DNA of 47,914 nucleotides from Planctomycetota bacterium (GTDB lineage: Bacteria > Planctomycetota > Planctomycetia > Gemmatales > Gemmataceae), in assembly GCA_021807595.1 (NCBI GenBank), contig JAKBCS010000025.1, positions 1-47,914 of the forward strand, given 5' to 3'. Under the pieces are notes generated by a model that did no database searches, was not told the DNA's origin, and was given only the letters and a program-made list of their open reading frames with translations. The stretch's first letter is position 1, and each line of letters begins with the position of its first letter. Of this stretch, positions 8,513 through 17,043 are shown in pieces. Both the position numbers and the translations under genes were made by a program.

Positions 8513-11500
8513 GTGCAAGAAGGCTACTCGGAATTGGAGCGCATTGTCTCGGCGTCGTCGCTGTTGGGCTATCTGAACTTCTCCGACGGTCGGCCCGATC
8601 CGCGCTGGCGGAAACAACTCAACGAGGCCTTTGCCCATCTCGCGCAACGGGGTGAGGAAAGGCCGTGGCAAGCATTGCTCGATTGGTTGCAGGTTCGCTT
8701 GAGCCACTTGCACGACGAAGGCTCGGCGGCCTTTCGGGATGCGTCCCAGGCGGGCGGCATCCTCGAAAATGCGGGTCGAGTGCTGAAGGCGTATCGGACT
8801 TATCACGTCGATTTGCTCGCGCATCTGAGCGACCGGGAACTGTTCGGCCCCTTCTTTCTGGCCCGCGCGATGGAAGCCCTCTTGGTCGAACGGGCGAAAA
8901 GCGCGGAGAATGAGCCGCCGATCGCCGGCGCGCTGGCTCGGCTCAACGATTACGTCGGACATCGGCCCGTCGCTATCCTGGAGACGAGACCGCAAGGAGA
9001 ACCCTACGAACACGAGCGCCATTGTCCCCTTCCGTACTATTTTAGGGGGGCAGGCACGGCGTATGGCCACTATAGCGAACTCATCGCCGGCGCGCTGGAC
9101 ATCTTGCGAACTCTCGATCCGGCCCTTTGTGCCGAGGCACAATTCGAGTTCGACCTCCTCGACGAATTGGTCGTCGATCTCCGCGCCTACGATCACGGCC
9201 ATCCGGTCAATCGTCGCCCCAATTACGTCTTCGGCGAATGGGATCCCCATCATCTGGACAACCAGGGACGTTTCCGCCGCTACGTCGCGCGCAAGATCAC
9301 GCTCGACGCACTCATGGATCGGATCGACGCGCCCGGTCCTCTGCCGCGCGAAGAGCTGCTGCGCGAGGGGGCGGCGGTGTTGGCCGGAACGCTCCTCATG
9401 TCCACGGGCATCGGCGGTTGGGGTCCGTCCGCCCACGACTCGACGACTACCCTGGCCGCCCTGCTTCCGCGTATCGTGCGCTACCGCGATCTCTTTTATG
9501 AGTATTTACTGAAACGCCTCGAAGGCACGCACGCCGCCCGTCTGCGCGACGAACAAGCGACGGCGCGGCAGGCGTTCGGCGGGGCGCGGCAGCACCTCAA
9601 CGGCTACCTGGCCCGCCATCGCGCTATGCAATTGCAACAGCGCTACCTCGCTCTGCTGTTCGCCGAGATGGGCTATGCCGAGGCGAGCCGAGACGAGGCG
9701 CGGCGCATCCCCGCCGTATCGGTGCGCCTCTTGAGCGAGATACTCGGACGGCTCACCGGCGGTGAAGTCGAAGCCGATCGCGGACAGTTGCGCGAAGCGG
9801 CGCGGCGGCTATCGGAGGTCGAGGATCTGCTTCAGCGCGGCATCGGCTGCGGCGCGTTCGTCGATCCCTGGAACATTCTCGGTTTTCAAGGCTTGTTTCC
9901 TTTGTCTCCGGCCCGCGAAGACAGCATCCGCGATCCGCGCGTCGACGAGTTGATTCAAGTCGTCGAACACCTCTTCAACTTGTATGCCCGCTTGATGAGC
10001 GAGGCTGCCGCTTGCGGCGAAGACGAACTAGCGCGGACTCTCCAAGAGGGGTTGAAACGCAAGACGGCGTGGTGGGATCGGTTCGCCACGATTGAAGTCG
10101 GCGACGTGCGCCGCCTGCACGGAAACGAGGCGTCCTCGTCGGCCGCGGGAGTGGCCAACGCCCTCGCACACTGGCGTCGTCGCGGCGAGACGAGCGCCGA
10201 TCTCGCCTTCTGGCGCGATCAATTGGAACTTTTCCGCTCGCCCAAGGCGTTTTCTCTCGTCGTGGACGCCCTCTTGCGGAAAGCGGATTATCGCTCGGCA
10301 CAGGCACTGTTGTGTAGCTGGCTCGGACGGGCCGAGCAAGTTCCCTTGGAGGACGGCGTCTGGTCGTTTCACAATCTAACTTTGCGTTGGATACTGGCGG
10401 CGGTGAAACGCCCGGACGGCGTCTCCACGTCCCAATCTCTGCCGTCCCGCGATCTCATTGTCAAATTCTTCGATCATCTCGAGGCCAACGCCGAAGAGTA
10501 TTGGCAGGTACCCGACCTGGTATTGATCGGCCCGACGCCAACCGAAGAACGAGAAGAGGACTTGTTCGACGCCGCTTACGAAGGCGTCGTCTACCAGGAT
10601 AGCACCGACGACAACGAAGATAGCTCCATAGCCGACGGCGGGCCGGTCGAAGAGTTCGAGCTGGAGACCGAGGGCGAACGGTTGGAGAAAAGGCTTCATT
10701 TTTTGTCTACTTTGTCGCGATTGTGGCAGATCGCCGCCCGCGCCGCCGCCGAGGACGAGCGCGCGGGACATCGTTGGGAGCAATCGGTCGGCGCTTGGCT
10801 GCGGACGGCGCGCGACAATCGACGCCGCTTGATGAATCTGCTCGATGCCATCCACGCTCATCCGCTTCAAGAGCCGAGCGGCGACTACGATTCGCTCGTC
10901 GAGTTCGACCGCCGCCGCGTCGTGAAGGAACAATTGCTATTTGCCGCGATTGGGGCATGTCTGGACACGTCGATGGCCGTCGGCTCACTACAGGGGGCGC
11001 TCGGAGAGCGTGGCGACGATTCGACGGAAGCGGACGCGGGTTCGCCGGCGTGGGAGCCTTTCGCCATTCGCCTGGAGCGGGCGCTGTTTGCGGGCGAAGC
11101 GGCCGCGGCGCGCGAGGTGCTGCCCTCGTTTCTCGAATTGTTTCAGAGCGAACCGTTGCTGTTCGCTCCTCTGGCCGAGGGGGGCGGGCCGCGCGAGATT
11201 CTGCGCGTGCGCGTGGCGCAGACCGTTCTTCGCGCGCTGTTAGCGAATCTGCCGCGCTTGGGGCTGCTGCGCGAAACCTACGATCTGTTGCGCACGTCTC
11301 GCGCTATGGAACAAGCGCAGCCGATGCGCGGTCGAGGCGTCACCGAGTTCAATCACTTTTTCCAGGCCGCCTACCAAGCCGTCGTGGAGAGCGTCGTCGA
11401 ATCCGCGCCGATGTGGGGCAATCGCCAAAATAGCGACGAAGAGTTGGTTTCCGTCCTCGAACGCCTGACGGCTCCTTTTCTAACCCTGTGGATCGAGCAT

Positions 11501-12427
11501 AGCCGTTCGCTTCAGCTGTCGGTCCTGGAAACGCTGACCGGAGAGTCCGAATGGCGGGCCGTCCAAGCGTTCGTGCAGCGCTACGGCGGCGATCTGTTCC
11601 ACGCGCGGTTTATGACTTTGGGTAATCTGCGCGGCATTCTCCATCGAGGCGTCGGGGGATATTTGGACTATTTGCGGGACAATCCCGATCCACTTCATCC
11701 CATTCGCCTGCTCGACGAGTTGGACAACGGCATCCGCCGCGACGACGCCGTTCGCCGTCTGGATATCGTTCTCCAAGCCATCGTCGAAAATTACGAAGAG
11801 TACAAGGACTACAACGCCACCACCACCCAATCGGATTACGGCGAGAATCTGCACGTCTTGCTTGAGTTCTTGCGTCTCAAGGCAGCTTACGAGCGCCACG
11901 CTTGGCAATTCCGCCCGCTGGCGATGGCCCACGAAGTCTTGGCGCGGCGGGATCGCGCGCAAACCGCCGTACTCTGGGAACAATCGCTCCTGCGCACGAC
12001 GCGCGATTTGGCGCGAGGACATCTCGATCAATTGGAACGTCTGGAACGCATACGCGGCGTGCGTCTCGGCACCATCCGAGATCGACTGGACGAACGTTTT
12101 ATCAAACCGCTGGCCTTGGATCGTCTGTGCGCCCTGCTCGAGCCGGCCATGCGTGAGTCGCGGGTAAAGGGCGAGCGAGCGACGTTCGCGCGGCTTCAAC
12201 GCGAGTTGCCGGCGTTCACCGACAAGCCGATGGGTGTCGGTCTCGACGTTCCGTATTGGCTGCGTCGCCTGGAGATGGAAGTGAACCGCGTTCGGGCGAC
12301 GCAATCGACCGTGGCCGTGTTGGCGGAACAGTTCTTCCGCGTGCCGCGCCGGCCGCTGACTTGGGACGAGTTGCAGCGTCAACTCGGCGACTGGGATCGT
12401 CTGTCGTTGCCGCCGCAGCCGCGCTGA
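8513..12427 (+). CDS. Large conserved-looking protein of unknown function (1304 aa)
   Basis: I do not recognise a named family. The start is taken as GTG 8513, which has AGAGGA about 7 nt upstream and gives VQEGYSELERIV; a TTG at 8405 would add 36 low-complexity residues. There is no signal peptide and no membrane helix, so it is probably cytoplasmic. It is rich in Leu, Arg and Glu with predicted long helices throughout (an alpha-solenoid-like look). One acidic, Ser/Asp-rich stretch (around DSTDDNEDSSIADGG, residues ~700-715) divides it into two halves. Aromatic-rich islands such as FGEWDPHHLDN and GIGGWGPSAHDS in the first third look like conserved functional segments. The gene stands alone: 272 bp upstream and 184 bp downstream are free of genes. 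No enzymatic motif was found. Confidence 0.85.
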   Translation: MQEGYSELERIVSASSLLGYLNFSDGRPDPRWRKQLNEAFAHLAQRGEERPWQALLDWLQVRLSHLHDEGSAAFRDASQAGGILENAGRVLKAYRTYHVDLLAHLSDRELFGPFFLARAMEALLVERAKSAENEPPIAGALARLNDYVGHRPVAILETRPQGEPYEHERHCPLPYYFRGAGTAYGHYSELIAGALDILRTLDPALCAEAQFEFDLLDELVVDLRAYDHGHPVNRRPNYVFGEWDPHHLDNQGRFRRYVARKITLDALMDRIDAPGPLPREELLREGAAVLAGTLLMSTGIGGWGPSAHDSTTTLAALLPRIVRYRDLFYEYLLKRLEGTHAARLRDEQATARQAFGGARQHLNGYLARHRAMQLQQRYLALLFAEMGYAEASRDEARRIPAVSVRLLSEILGRLTGGEVEADRGQLREAARRLSEVEDLLQRGIGCGAFVDPWNILGFQGLFPLSPAREDSIRDPRVDELIQVVEHLFNLYARLMSEAAACGEDELARTLQEGLKRKTAWWDRFATIEVGDVRRLHGNEASSSAAGVANALAHWRRRGETSADLAFWRDQLELFRSPKAFSLVVDALLRKADYRSAQALLCSWLGRAEQVPLEDGVWSFHNLTLRWILAAVKRPDGVSTSQSLPSRDLIVKFFDHLEANAEEYWQVPDLVLIGPTPTEEREEDLFDAAYEGVVYQDSTDDNEDSSIADGGPVEEFELETEGERLEKRLHFLSTLSRLWQIAARAAAEDERAGHRWEQSVGAWLRTARDNRRRLMNLLDAIHAHPLQEPSGDYDSLVEFDRRRVVKEQLLFAAIGACLDTSMAVGSLQGALGERGDDSTEADAGSPAWEPFAIRLERALFAGEAAAAREVLPSFLELFQSEPLLFAPLAEGGGPREILRVRVAQTVLRALLANLPRLGLLRETYDLLRTSRAMEQAQPMRGRGVTEFNHFFQAAYQAVVESVVESAPMWGNRQNSDEELVSVLERLTAPFLTLWIEHSRSLQLSVLETLTGESEWRAVQAFVQRYGGDLFHARFMTLGNLRGILHRGVGGYLDYLRDNPDPLHPIRLLDELDNGIRRDDAVRRLDIVLQAIVENYEEYKDYNATTTQSDYGENLHVLLEFLRLKAAYERHAWQFRPLAMAHEVLARRDRAQTAVLWEQSLLRTTRDLARGHLDQLERLERIRGVRLGTIRDRLDERFIKPLALDRLCALLEPAMRESRVKGERATFARLQRELPAFTDKPMGVGLDVPYWLRRLEMEVNRVRATQSTVAVLAEQFFRVPRRPLTWDELQRQLGDWDRLSLPPQPR

Positions 12428-12504
12428 AATCGACGCTTCCCGCCGGTTCGATAAAATCGGCTCATTCTTGAGTCCCAGGAGCGATCCACTCGGACAATGC
12501 CGTC

Positions 12505-12533
12505 TTGACGCTAACCGGGTTGCCTGCGACGAT
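12505..12533 (+). promoter_or_regulatory. Possible promoter of the cytochrome c maturation operon
   Basis: TTGACG (12505-12510), a 17-bp spacer and GACGAT (12528-12533). The -35 is good and the -10 is poor. It lies about 80 bp ahead of the lipoprotein start in a 184-bp gap that otherwise holds no gene. Confidence 0.3.
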
Positions 12534-12611
12534 AAACAAATCGCCGCCCGCCGACCAGCCGAACCAATCCCGCCGTATTCGGGATCGCGCCTCGTAACAA
12601 AGGTTCCTCGC

Positions 12612-13640
12612 ATGGCATGGAAACCCTTTCTCTCTCGCCGCAACCTGTGCTTGGTCTGCGCCGCTTTCGTCCTGTCCGGTTGCCGCAAGCAGGAGGAGAT
12701 TCACGAATACAGCGTTCCCAAAGAACCGCCGGTGCGTCTGTTGGCGGTGTTGGTTCCGCGCGACGACAGCACTTGGTTCTTCAAGTTGATCGGTCCGGCC
12801 TCCGAAGTGGGCAAGCATGTGAAAGCCTTCGATCAATTTGTCGCTTCCGTTCATTTCACGAATCGGGCTGGCTCACCCATCGAATGGACCGTGCCCGAAA
12901 GTTGGAGCGAGGAACATAGCGACGAGCGATTCTACGCCGTCCTTCGCGTCGCGGGACAGTCGATGCCGGTGCCTATCACCGTAACGCGGCTTGGGCCTCA
13001 AGCCAAAAATGTTCGCGCCAATGTAGACAGGTGGAGGAACCAGATCGGACTCGATGAGATCGCCGAGGCCGACTTGAGCAAGCTCGACAGCAATATCCAG
13101 GTGGATGGCGGCAAGGCGACGCGTGTGGACTTCATTGGGCCGGGGGCAGGCAAGGGCGTCTACCGAGGCGATGCCGTTCCGCCCCGCCGCCCCTTCGCCT
13201 TCGCCAAGCCCAAGGCGTGGGAAGAATTGCCCGCCGACTCGATAAAAGGCTTTCGCCGCGAGGCCGTGTTTCGAGTTGGCGAGGGAGCAAAGACCGCGCA
13301 AACCACGGTCATGCGTTTCAACGGCGATGGCGGCGGCGATTTGATGAACGTCAATCGCTGGCGAGGCGAGCTTGGACTCGAACCGGCTAAGGAAGAAGAT
13401 CTGCGTCGAGACGTGCGCGCGTTGAAATCGGCGTCGGGACCGGCGCGCTATATCGAATTGTCGGGCCGCGAGAAGGGCGAGGCAAAGGCGACGTTGGGCG
13501 CTTGGCTGGCCCACGGCGGGCAAACGTGGTTTATCACAATGAAAGGGCCGGCCGATACCGTTCGCGCGCAGAAGCCGGCTTTTGAAGCGTTCGTTCAATC
13601 GTTCCGCTTCGACAGCGGGGCAGGAGCAGCTCATGAGTGA
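12612..13640 (+). CDS. Lipoprotein with duplicated domain, coupled to cytochrome c maturation genes
   Basis: A 342-aa protein. ATG 12612 has AAAGG upstream and gives a lipoprotein signal with lipobox LSGC (Cys24), so it is probably anchored on the outer face of a membrane. Two internal duplications are visible. WFFKLIGPASEV (N-terminal third) and WFITMKGPADTV (C-terminal end) are each followed by an F-x2-F-(V)-x-S-(V/F)-x-F pattern. NVDRWRNQIGLDEI and NVNRWRGELGLEPA sit in two matching ~90-residue modules. The family is not known to me; similar planctomycete proteins exist near cytochrome genes as far as I recall. The gene overlaps resB by 8 nt, so it is translated with the cytochrome c synthesis machinery and may help it, for example as a periplasmic chaperone. 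That role is inference. Confidence 0.85.
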   Translation: MAWKPFLSRRNLCLVCAAFVLSGCRKQEEIHEYSVPKEPPVRLLAVLVPRDDSTWFFKLIGPASEVGKHVKAFDQFVASVHFTNRAGSPIEWTVPESWSEEHSDERFYAVLRVAGQSMPVPITVTRLGPQAKNVRANVDRWRNQIGLDEIAEADLSKLDSNIQVDGGKATRVDFIGPGAGKGVYRGDAVPPRRPFAFAKPKAWEELPADSIKGFRREAVFRVGEGAKTAQTTVMRFNGDGGGDLMNVNRWRGELGLEPAKEEDLRRDVRALKSASGPARYIELSGREKGEAKATLGAWLAHGGQTWFITMKGPADTVRAQKPAFEAFVQSFRFDSGAGAAHE

Positions 13641-15036
13641 AAGTCGCATCCAAACCGTGCCGCCGCCGTCCAGCGAGCCGATACCAGTCGAGCCGCCGCC
13701 GCTGCCGTCGACTCCAAGCGAACCGTGGCGCGTCGTGAAGACCATTCTTCGACCGTTGGCGTCGCTGCGATTGACCGTCGTCCTCTTCGTTCTGTCCATG
13801 TTCCTGGTCTTCACCGGCACACTGGCCATGCGCGACAGCGGACTCTGGGTGACGCTCTCCGGCTACTTTCGCTGTTGGATTGCTTGGATTCCGTTTCAGG
13901 TGTTCGTACCGTTCGGGCAGGTGTTTTTCGGGATGCCGCAGACGATGCGGGTTCCAGGAGGCTTTTACTTTCCGGGCGGATGGTCGATTGGATTAGTCCT
14001 GCTCGCCAATCTCGTGGCCGCCCATACCCTACGCTTTCAATTCTTGAAGCGCGCGGATCGCTCGTTTCTCTTGCAGCGCGCCGCCGAGGTTTCCAGCCCG
14101 TTTCAGCGAACGTTGTTCCGCGTCGGCCACTTTTTCGTCTATCGCATCGTGTGGAAGCGATCCGGCATTTTGATGATTCACAGCGGGCTGATTCTGTTGT
14201 TGCTCGGCGAGTTCATCACCGGCAAATATGCTTCCGAGGCGGTCATGCCCATTAAGATCGGCGAATCCGCGAACTACTTGCAACATACCGACCGCGTCGA
14301 ATTGGCCTTCACCCAAGACGATCCGGACAACCCAGAACGAGACCGCACGGTCGTCGTGCCGGATTCGATGCTGCGCGACGGTGGAATCTTAAACGACGCA
14401 CGGTTGCCATTTAAGGTCGAAATAGTCCAATTCATGGAGAACTCCAGAGTGCGCGAGTTGACTCCTGGCGAGAAGTCGTCGGCGACGCGCGGCGCGGGTT
14501 TGGCCGCCACGCTGGAGAAACTGCCGCAAAGCACCGGGGCCGACTCGAATCAACGGAGCGACCTCCCCGGCGCATACGCCACGCTGTACGACAAGAAAAC
14601 GGGAGACAAACTGGGAACGTATCTTCTCTGGGTGGCCTTGGGCGAGCAGGAAGTGAAGACTCCGAAGGACGTGTATCGTCTCGATCTTCGCTACGAACGT
14701 TCGTATCAACCGTATCAGATCTATTTGGAGGAGTTTCACCACGACCTGTATCCCGGAACCGAGATACCCAAAAACTTCTCCAGCCGGATTCGCTTGGTGC
14801 CGGAACGAGGCGACAGCCGGGAGATCGTCGTTTACATGAACAATCCGCTCCGCTACGAGGGGCAAACCTTCTATCAATCGGGCGTTCTCGATAAAAACGC
14901 GGGCACGATCTTGCAAGTCGTCGATAATCCCGGCGCGGAGATGCCTTACATCTCCTGCACGCTCATCAGCCTGGGAATGCTCGTCCATTTTGGTCTACAT
15001 TTGCTATCGTTTCTGCAACGGAGGGTGGCGGTATGA
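13633..15036 (+). CDS. resB: Cytochrome c biogenesis protein ResB/Ccs1
   Basis: A 467-aa membrane protein; ATG 13633 has AGGAG upstream and overlaps the lipoprotein gene by 8 nt. A proline-rich cytoplasmic N-terminus (residues 1-35) precedes LRPLASLRLTVVLFVLSMFL, the typical ResB first helix with the 'GTLA' motif. Further helices lie near residues 113-133 and 178-198. A periplasmic domain of ~240 residues follows, rich in beta-strands and ending in EIVVYMNNPLRYEGQTFYQS (the signature (N/M)NPLxYxGxxFYQ). A last helix (ISCTLISLGMLVHFGLHLLS) closes the protein. ResB and CcsA together form the System II heme lyase that attaches heme to CxxCH of exported cytochromes c. A cytochrome-c-like protein sits at the end of this window. 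The next gene overlaps by 4 nt (ATGA). Confidence 0.88.
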   Translation: MSESRIQTVPPPSSEPIPVEPPPLPSTPSEPWRVVKTILRPLASLRLTVVLFVLSMFLVFTGTLAMRDSGLWVTLSGYFRCWIAWIPFQVFVPFGQVFFGMPQTMRVPGGFYFPGGWSIGLVLLANLVAAHTLRFQFLKRADRSFLLQRAAEVSSPFQRTLFRVGHFFVYRIVWKRSGILMIHSGLILLLLGEFITGKYASEAVMPIKIGESANYLQHTDRVELAFTQDDPDNPERDRTVVVPDSMLRDGGILNDARLPFKVEIVQFMENSRVRELTPGEKSSATRGAGLAATLEKLPQSTGADSNQRSDLPGAYATLYDKKTGDKLGTYLLWVALGEQEVKTPKDVYRLDLRYERSYQPYQIYLEEFHHDLYPGTEIPKNFSSRIRLVPERGDSREIVVYMNNPLRYEGQTFYQSGVLDKNAGTILQVVDNPGAEMPYISCTLISLGMLVHFGLHLLSFLQRRVAV

Positions 15037-16868
15037 ACGAGAACGGACGATGGCTGCCTTGGGTGATCCTCGGTGGAGCCACGCTGTATTTGATCTTTAC
15101 GATGGTTCCTCCTCGCCAAGCGTCGACGCAGATGCAGTGGGAGGAACTGGGCGCTATCCCGGTGCAAGACGGAGGACGCATCAAGCCGTTCGATTCGATG
15201 GCCCGCACCACGCTGATGTTGGTCAGCGGCAAGCAAGAGTACAAGGATGAAAACGACATAACCCAGCCGGCGGTCAAGTGGGTGATGGATGTCTTTACGC
15301 AGAACCTTAGTGCCGCGCGGTCGAAGGTGTTTCGCATCGAGAACGATCAAGTGTTGTCGCTGTTGGGCCTGCAACCGCGCTCCGCAACCCACTTCCGCTA
15401 TGCCTACGACGAGTTCAAAGACCCGAACAAACTCAATCTGCTGCGCGAAAAAGCTTCGGCGGCCCGGAAGGTACCGGAGAAAGAACGGGATGCCTTCCAG
15501 GCAAAAGTGTTGGAAACCTGGGGGCATGTGGAACTGTACCGGGCGATCGAGCGAGGAGTCTATCCGCGTCTCTTGCCGCCTCTTTTTGCCGACGAACGAG
15601 ATTGGCGGTCGATGGCGGAAGCCTACGAAGTGATACCTGCGGATGTCCGCAAGGATATTACCAAAGTCAGCGGGTACGATCGCGATTTGGCGATGGGCTT
15701 GGCTATTTCAACCTCTTACGAGGGCAATAATCCCAAACTCTTCAACGAGTTCGTCTCAACCTATCGCAAAAGCTTGGAGAAGCGCTATCCCGCCGAGACG
15801 AGCCGTACTTCCACCGAACTTTTTTTCAACCATTTCGAGCCGTTCTATCAGTGTGCCGTCTTGTACGCGCTGGTGTTTCTGCTGTCGTGCTTGGCATGGT
15901 TCGGCTGGTCCGACGCGCTCAACCGTTCGGCGTTCTGGTTGATGGTTCTGACCTTGGTGGTTCACACGGGCGCGCTGTTCGTCCGCATGTACCTGATGAA
16001 CCGCTGGTTCGTGTTCGTGATCAACTTGTACTCGTCGGCGGTGTTTATCGGTTGGGGCTGCGTCGCGGTGTGTTTGGGATTGGAACGGCTGTTCCGCAAC
16101 GGCATCGGCAACCTGGTCGGTTCGGTGCTGGGTGCGCTGACGATGTTGGTGGCCCTTCACTTAGCGGCGGGCGGCGACACCATGGAGATGCTGCGGGCCG
16201 TTCTCGATACCAACTTCTGGTTGGCCACGCACGTTACTTGCGTGACCTACGGCTACACGGCGACGTTCGTGGCCGGGTTTCTCGGTCTGGTCTACATTCT
16301 GCGCGGCGTTCTCACACCGTCGCTCGACAAGCAAACCGGCCGCGCTTTGAGCCAGATGATTTACGGCGTCGTTTGCTTTGCCACGCTGCTCAGTTTCACC
16401 GGCACCGTTTTGGGCGGCATCTGGGCCGATCAATCGTGGGGCCGATTCTGGGGCTGGGATCCGAAAGAAAACGGCGCGCTGCTGATCGTTATTTGGAACG
16501 CCTTAATCTTGCACGCGCGCTGGGGCGGCCTGGTCAAACAGCGCGGCATGGCCGTGCTGGCGGTGGCAGGCAACATCGTGACCGGCTGGTCGTGGTTCGG
16601 CACCAATCAACTCGGCGTCGGTCTCCACGCCTACGGCTTCAATAATACATTAGCGACTGGCTTGGTAATCTTCTGGGTCAGTCAAATCGCGACTATCGTC
16701 GTGGGCATGGTGCCGTTGCAGCGCTGGGCCAGCTATGCGGCGATGACCGCTTCGACGCCGCCCGTCGATCCGGCCCTACCGCCGCAAACGAGCCAACTCG
16801 CCGGCAAGCCGCGCCAGAAACGAGGCGGCAAACGCGGCGACGCAGGCTACTTCCCTGGCCCGGCGTAG
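15033..16868 (+). CDS. ccsA: Cytochrome c biogenesis protein CcsA/ResC
   Basis: A 611-aa heme-handling membrane protein; start ATG 15033 overlaps the resB stop (ATGA). It has one N-terminal helix (residues ~9-27), then about 240 extracytoplasmic residues beginning WEELGAIPVQDGGRIKPFDS, then about eight transmembrane helices. The tryptophan-rich WWD heme motif is at residues 464-479 (WADQSWGRFWGWDPKE). Conserved His residues lie in LVALHLAAGG, ATHVTC and LILHARW. In System II this protein transports or holds heme and, with ResB, ligates it to apocytochrome c outside the membrane. The long soluble domain between helix 1 and the core is unlike the short plastid/Bacillus CcsA and resembles the forms of Bacteroidetes and planctomycetes. 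A Lys/Arg-rich tail ends the protein in the cytoplasm. Confidence 0.92.
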   Translation: MNENGRWLPWVILGGATLYLIFTMVPPRQASTQMQWEELGAIPVQDGGRIKPFDSMARTTLMLVSGKQEYKDENDITQPAVKWVMDVFTQNLSAARSKVFRIENDQVLSLLGLQPRSATHFRYAYDEFKDPNKLNLLREKASAARKVPEKERDAFQAKVLETWGHVELYRAIERGVYPRLLPPLFADERDWRSMAEAYEVIPADVRKDITKVSGYDRDLAMGLAISTSYEGNNPKLFNEFVSTYRKSLEKRYPAETSRTSTELFFNHFEPFYQCAVLYALVFLLSCLAWFGWSDALNRSAFWLMVLTLVVHTGALFVRMYLMNRWFVFVINLYSSAVFIGWGCVAVCLGLERLFRNGIGNLVGSVLGALTMLVALHLAAGGDTMEMLRAVLDTNFWLATHVTCVTYGYTATFVAGFLGLVYILRGVLTPSLDKQTGRALSQMIYGVVCFATLLSFTGTVLGGIWADQSWGRFWGWDPKENGALLIVIWNALILHARWGGLVKQRGMAVLAVAGNIVTGWSWFGTNQLGVGLHAYGFNNTLATGLVIFWVSQIATIVVGMVPLQRWASYAAMTASTPPVDPALPPQTSQLAGKPRQKRGGKRGDAGYFPGPA

Positions 16869-16925
16869 CGACGGCTTCTCGCAATGCCGAGCGTTGGGGC
16901 CGCTCGATCGAGAAGAGAAATCGTC

Positions 16926-16955
16926 TTGTGAAATCGTACCGCGTCGGTGTACATT
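16926..16955 (+). promoter_or_regulatory. Promoter candidate for the GT87 gene
   Basis: TTGTGA (16926-16931), 18-bp spacer and TACATT (16950-16955), about 89 bp ahead of the start at 17044, in the 175-bp gap after ccsA. Both boxes match the sigma-70 consensus at 4-5 of 6 positions. Confidence 0.45.
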
Positions 16956-17043
16956 GTCCGACCGGGTTTGCGTCCGCGCCGTCAAGGAGTGGTCTCGGAG
17001 CGCGGATGCGAGAAATACCTCGCCGTGCAAGGATGCCTGACGC

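Noticed and set aside
11480-12688. Minus-strand ORF (402 codons) at the end of the 1304-aa gene
   Set aside because: It overlaps the large plus-strand frame and the lipoprotein start, with no recognisable protein features.
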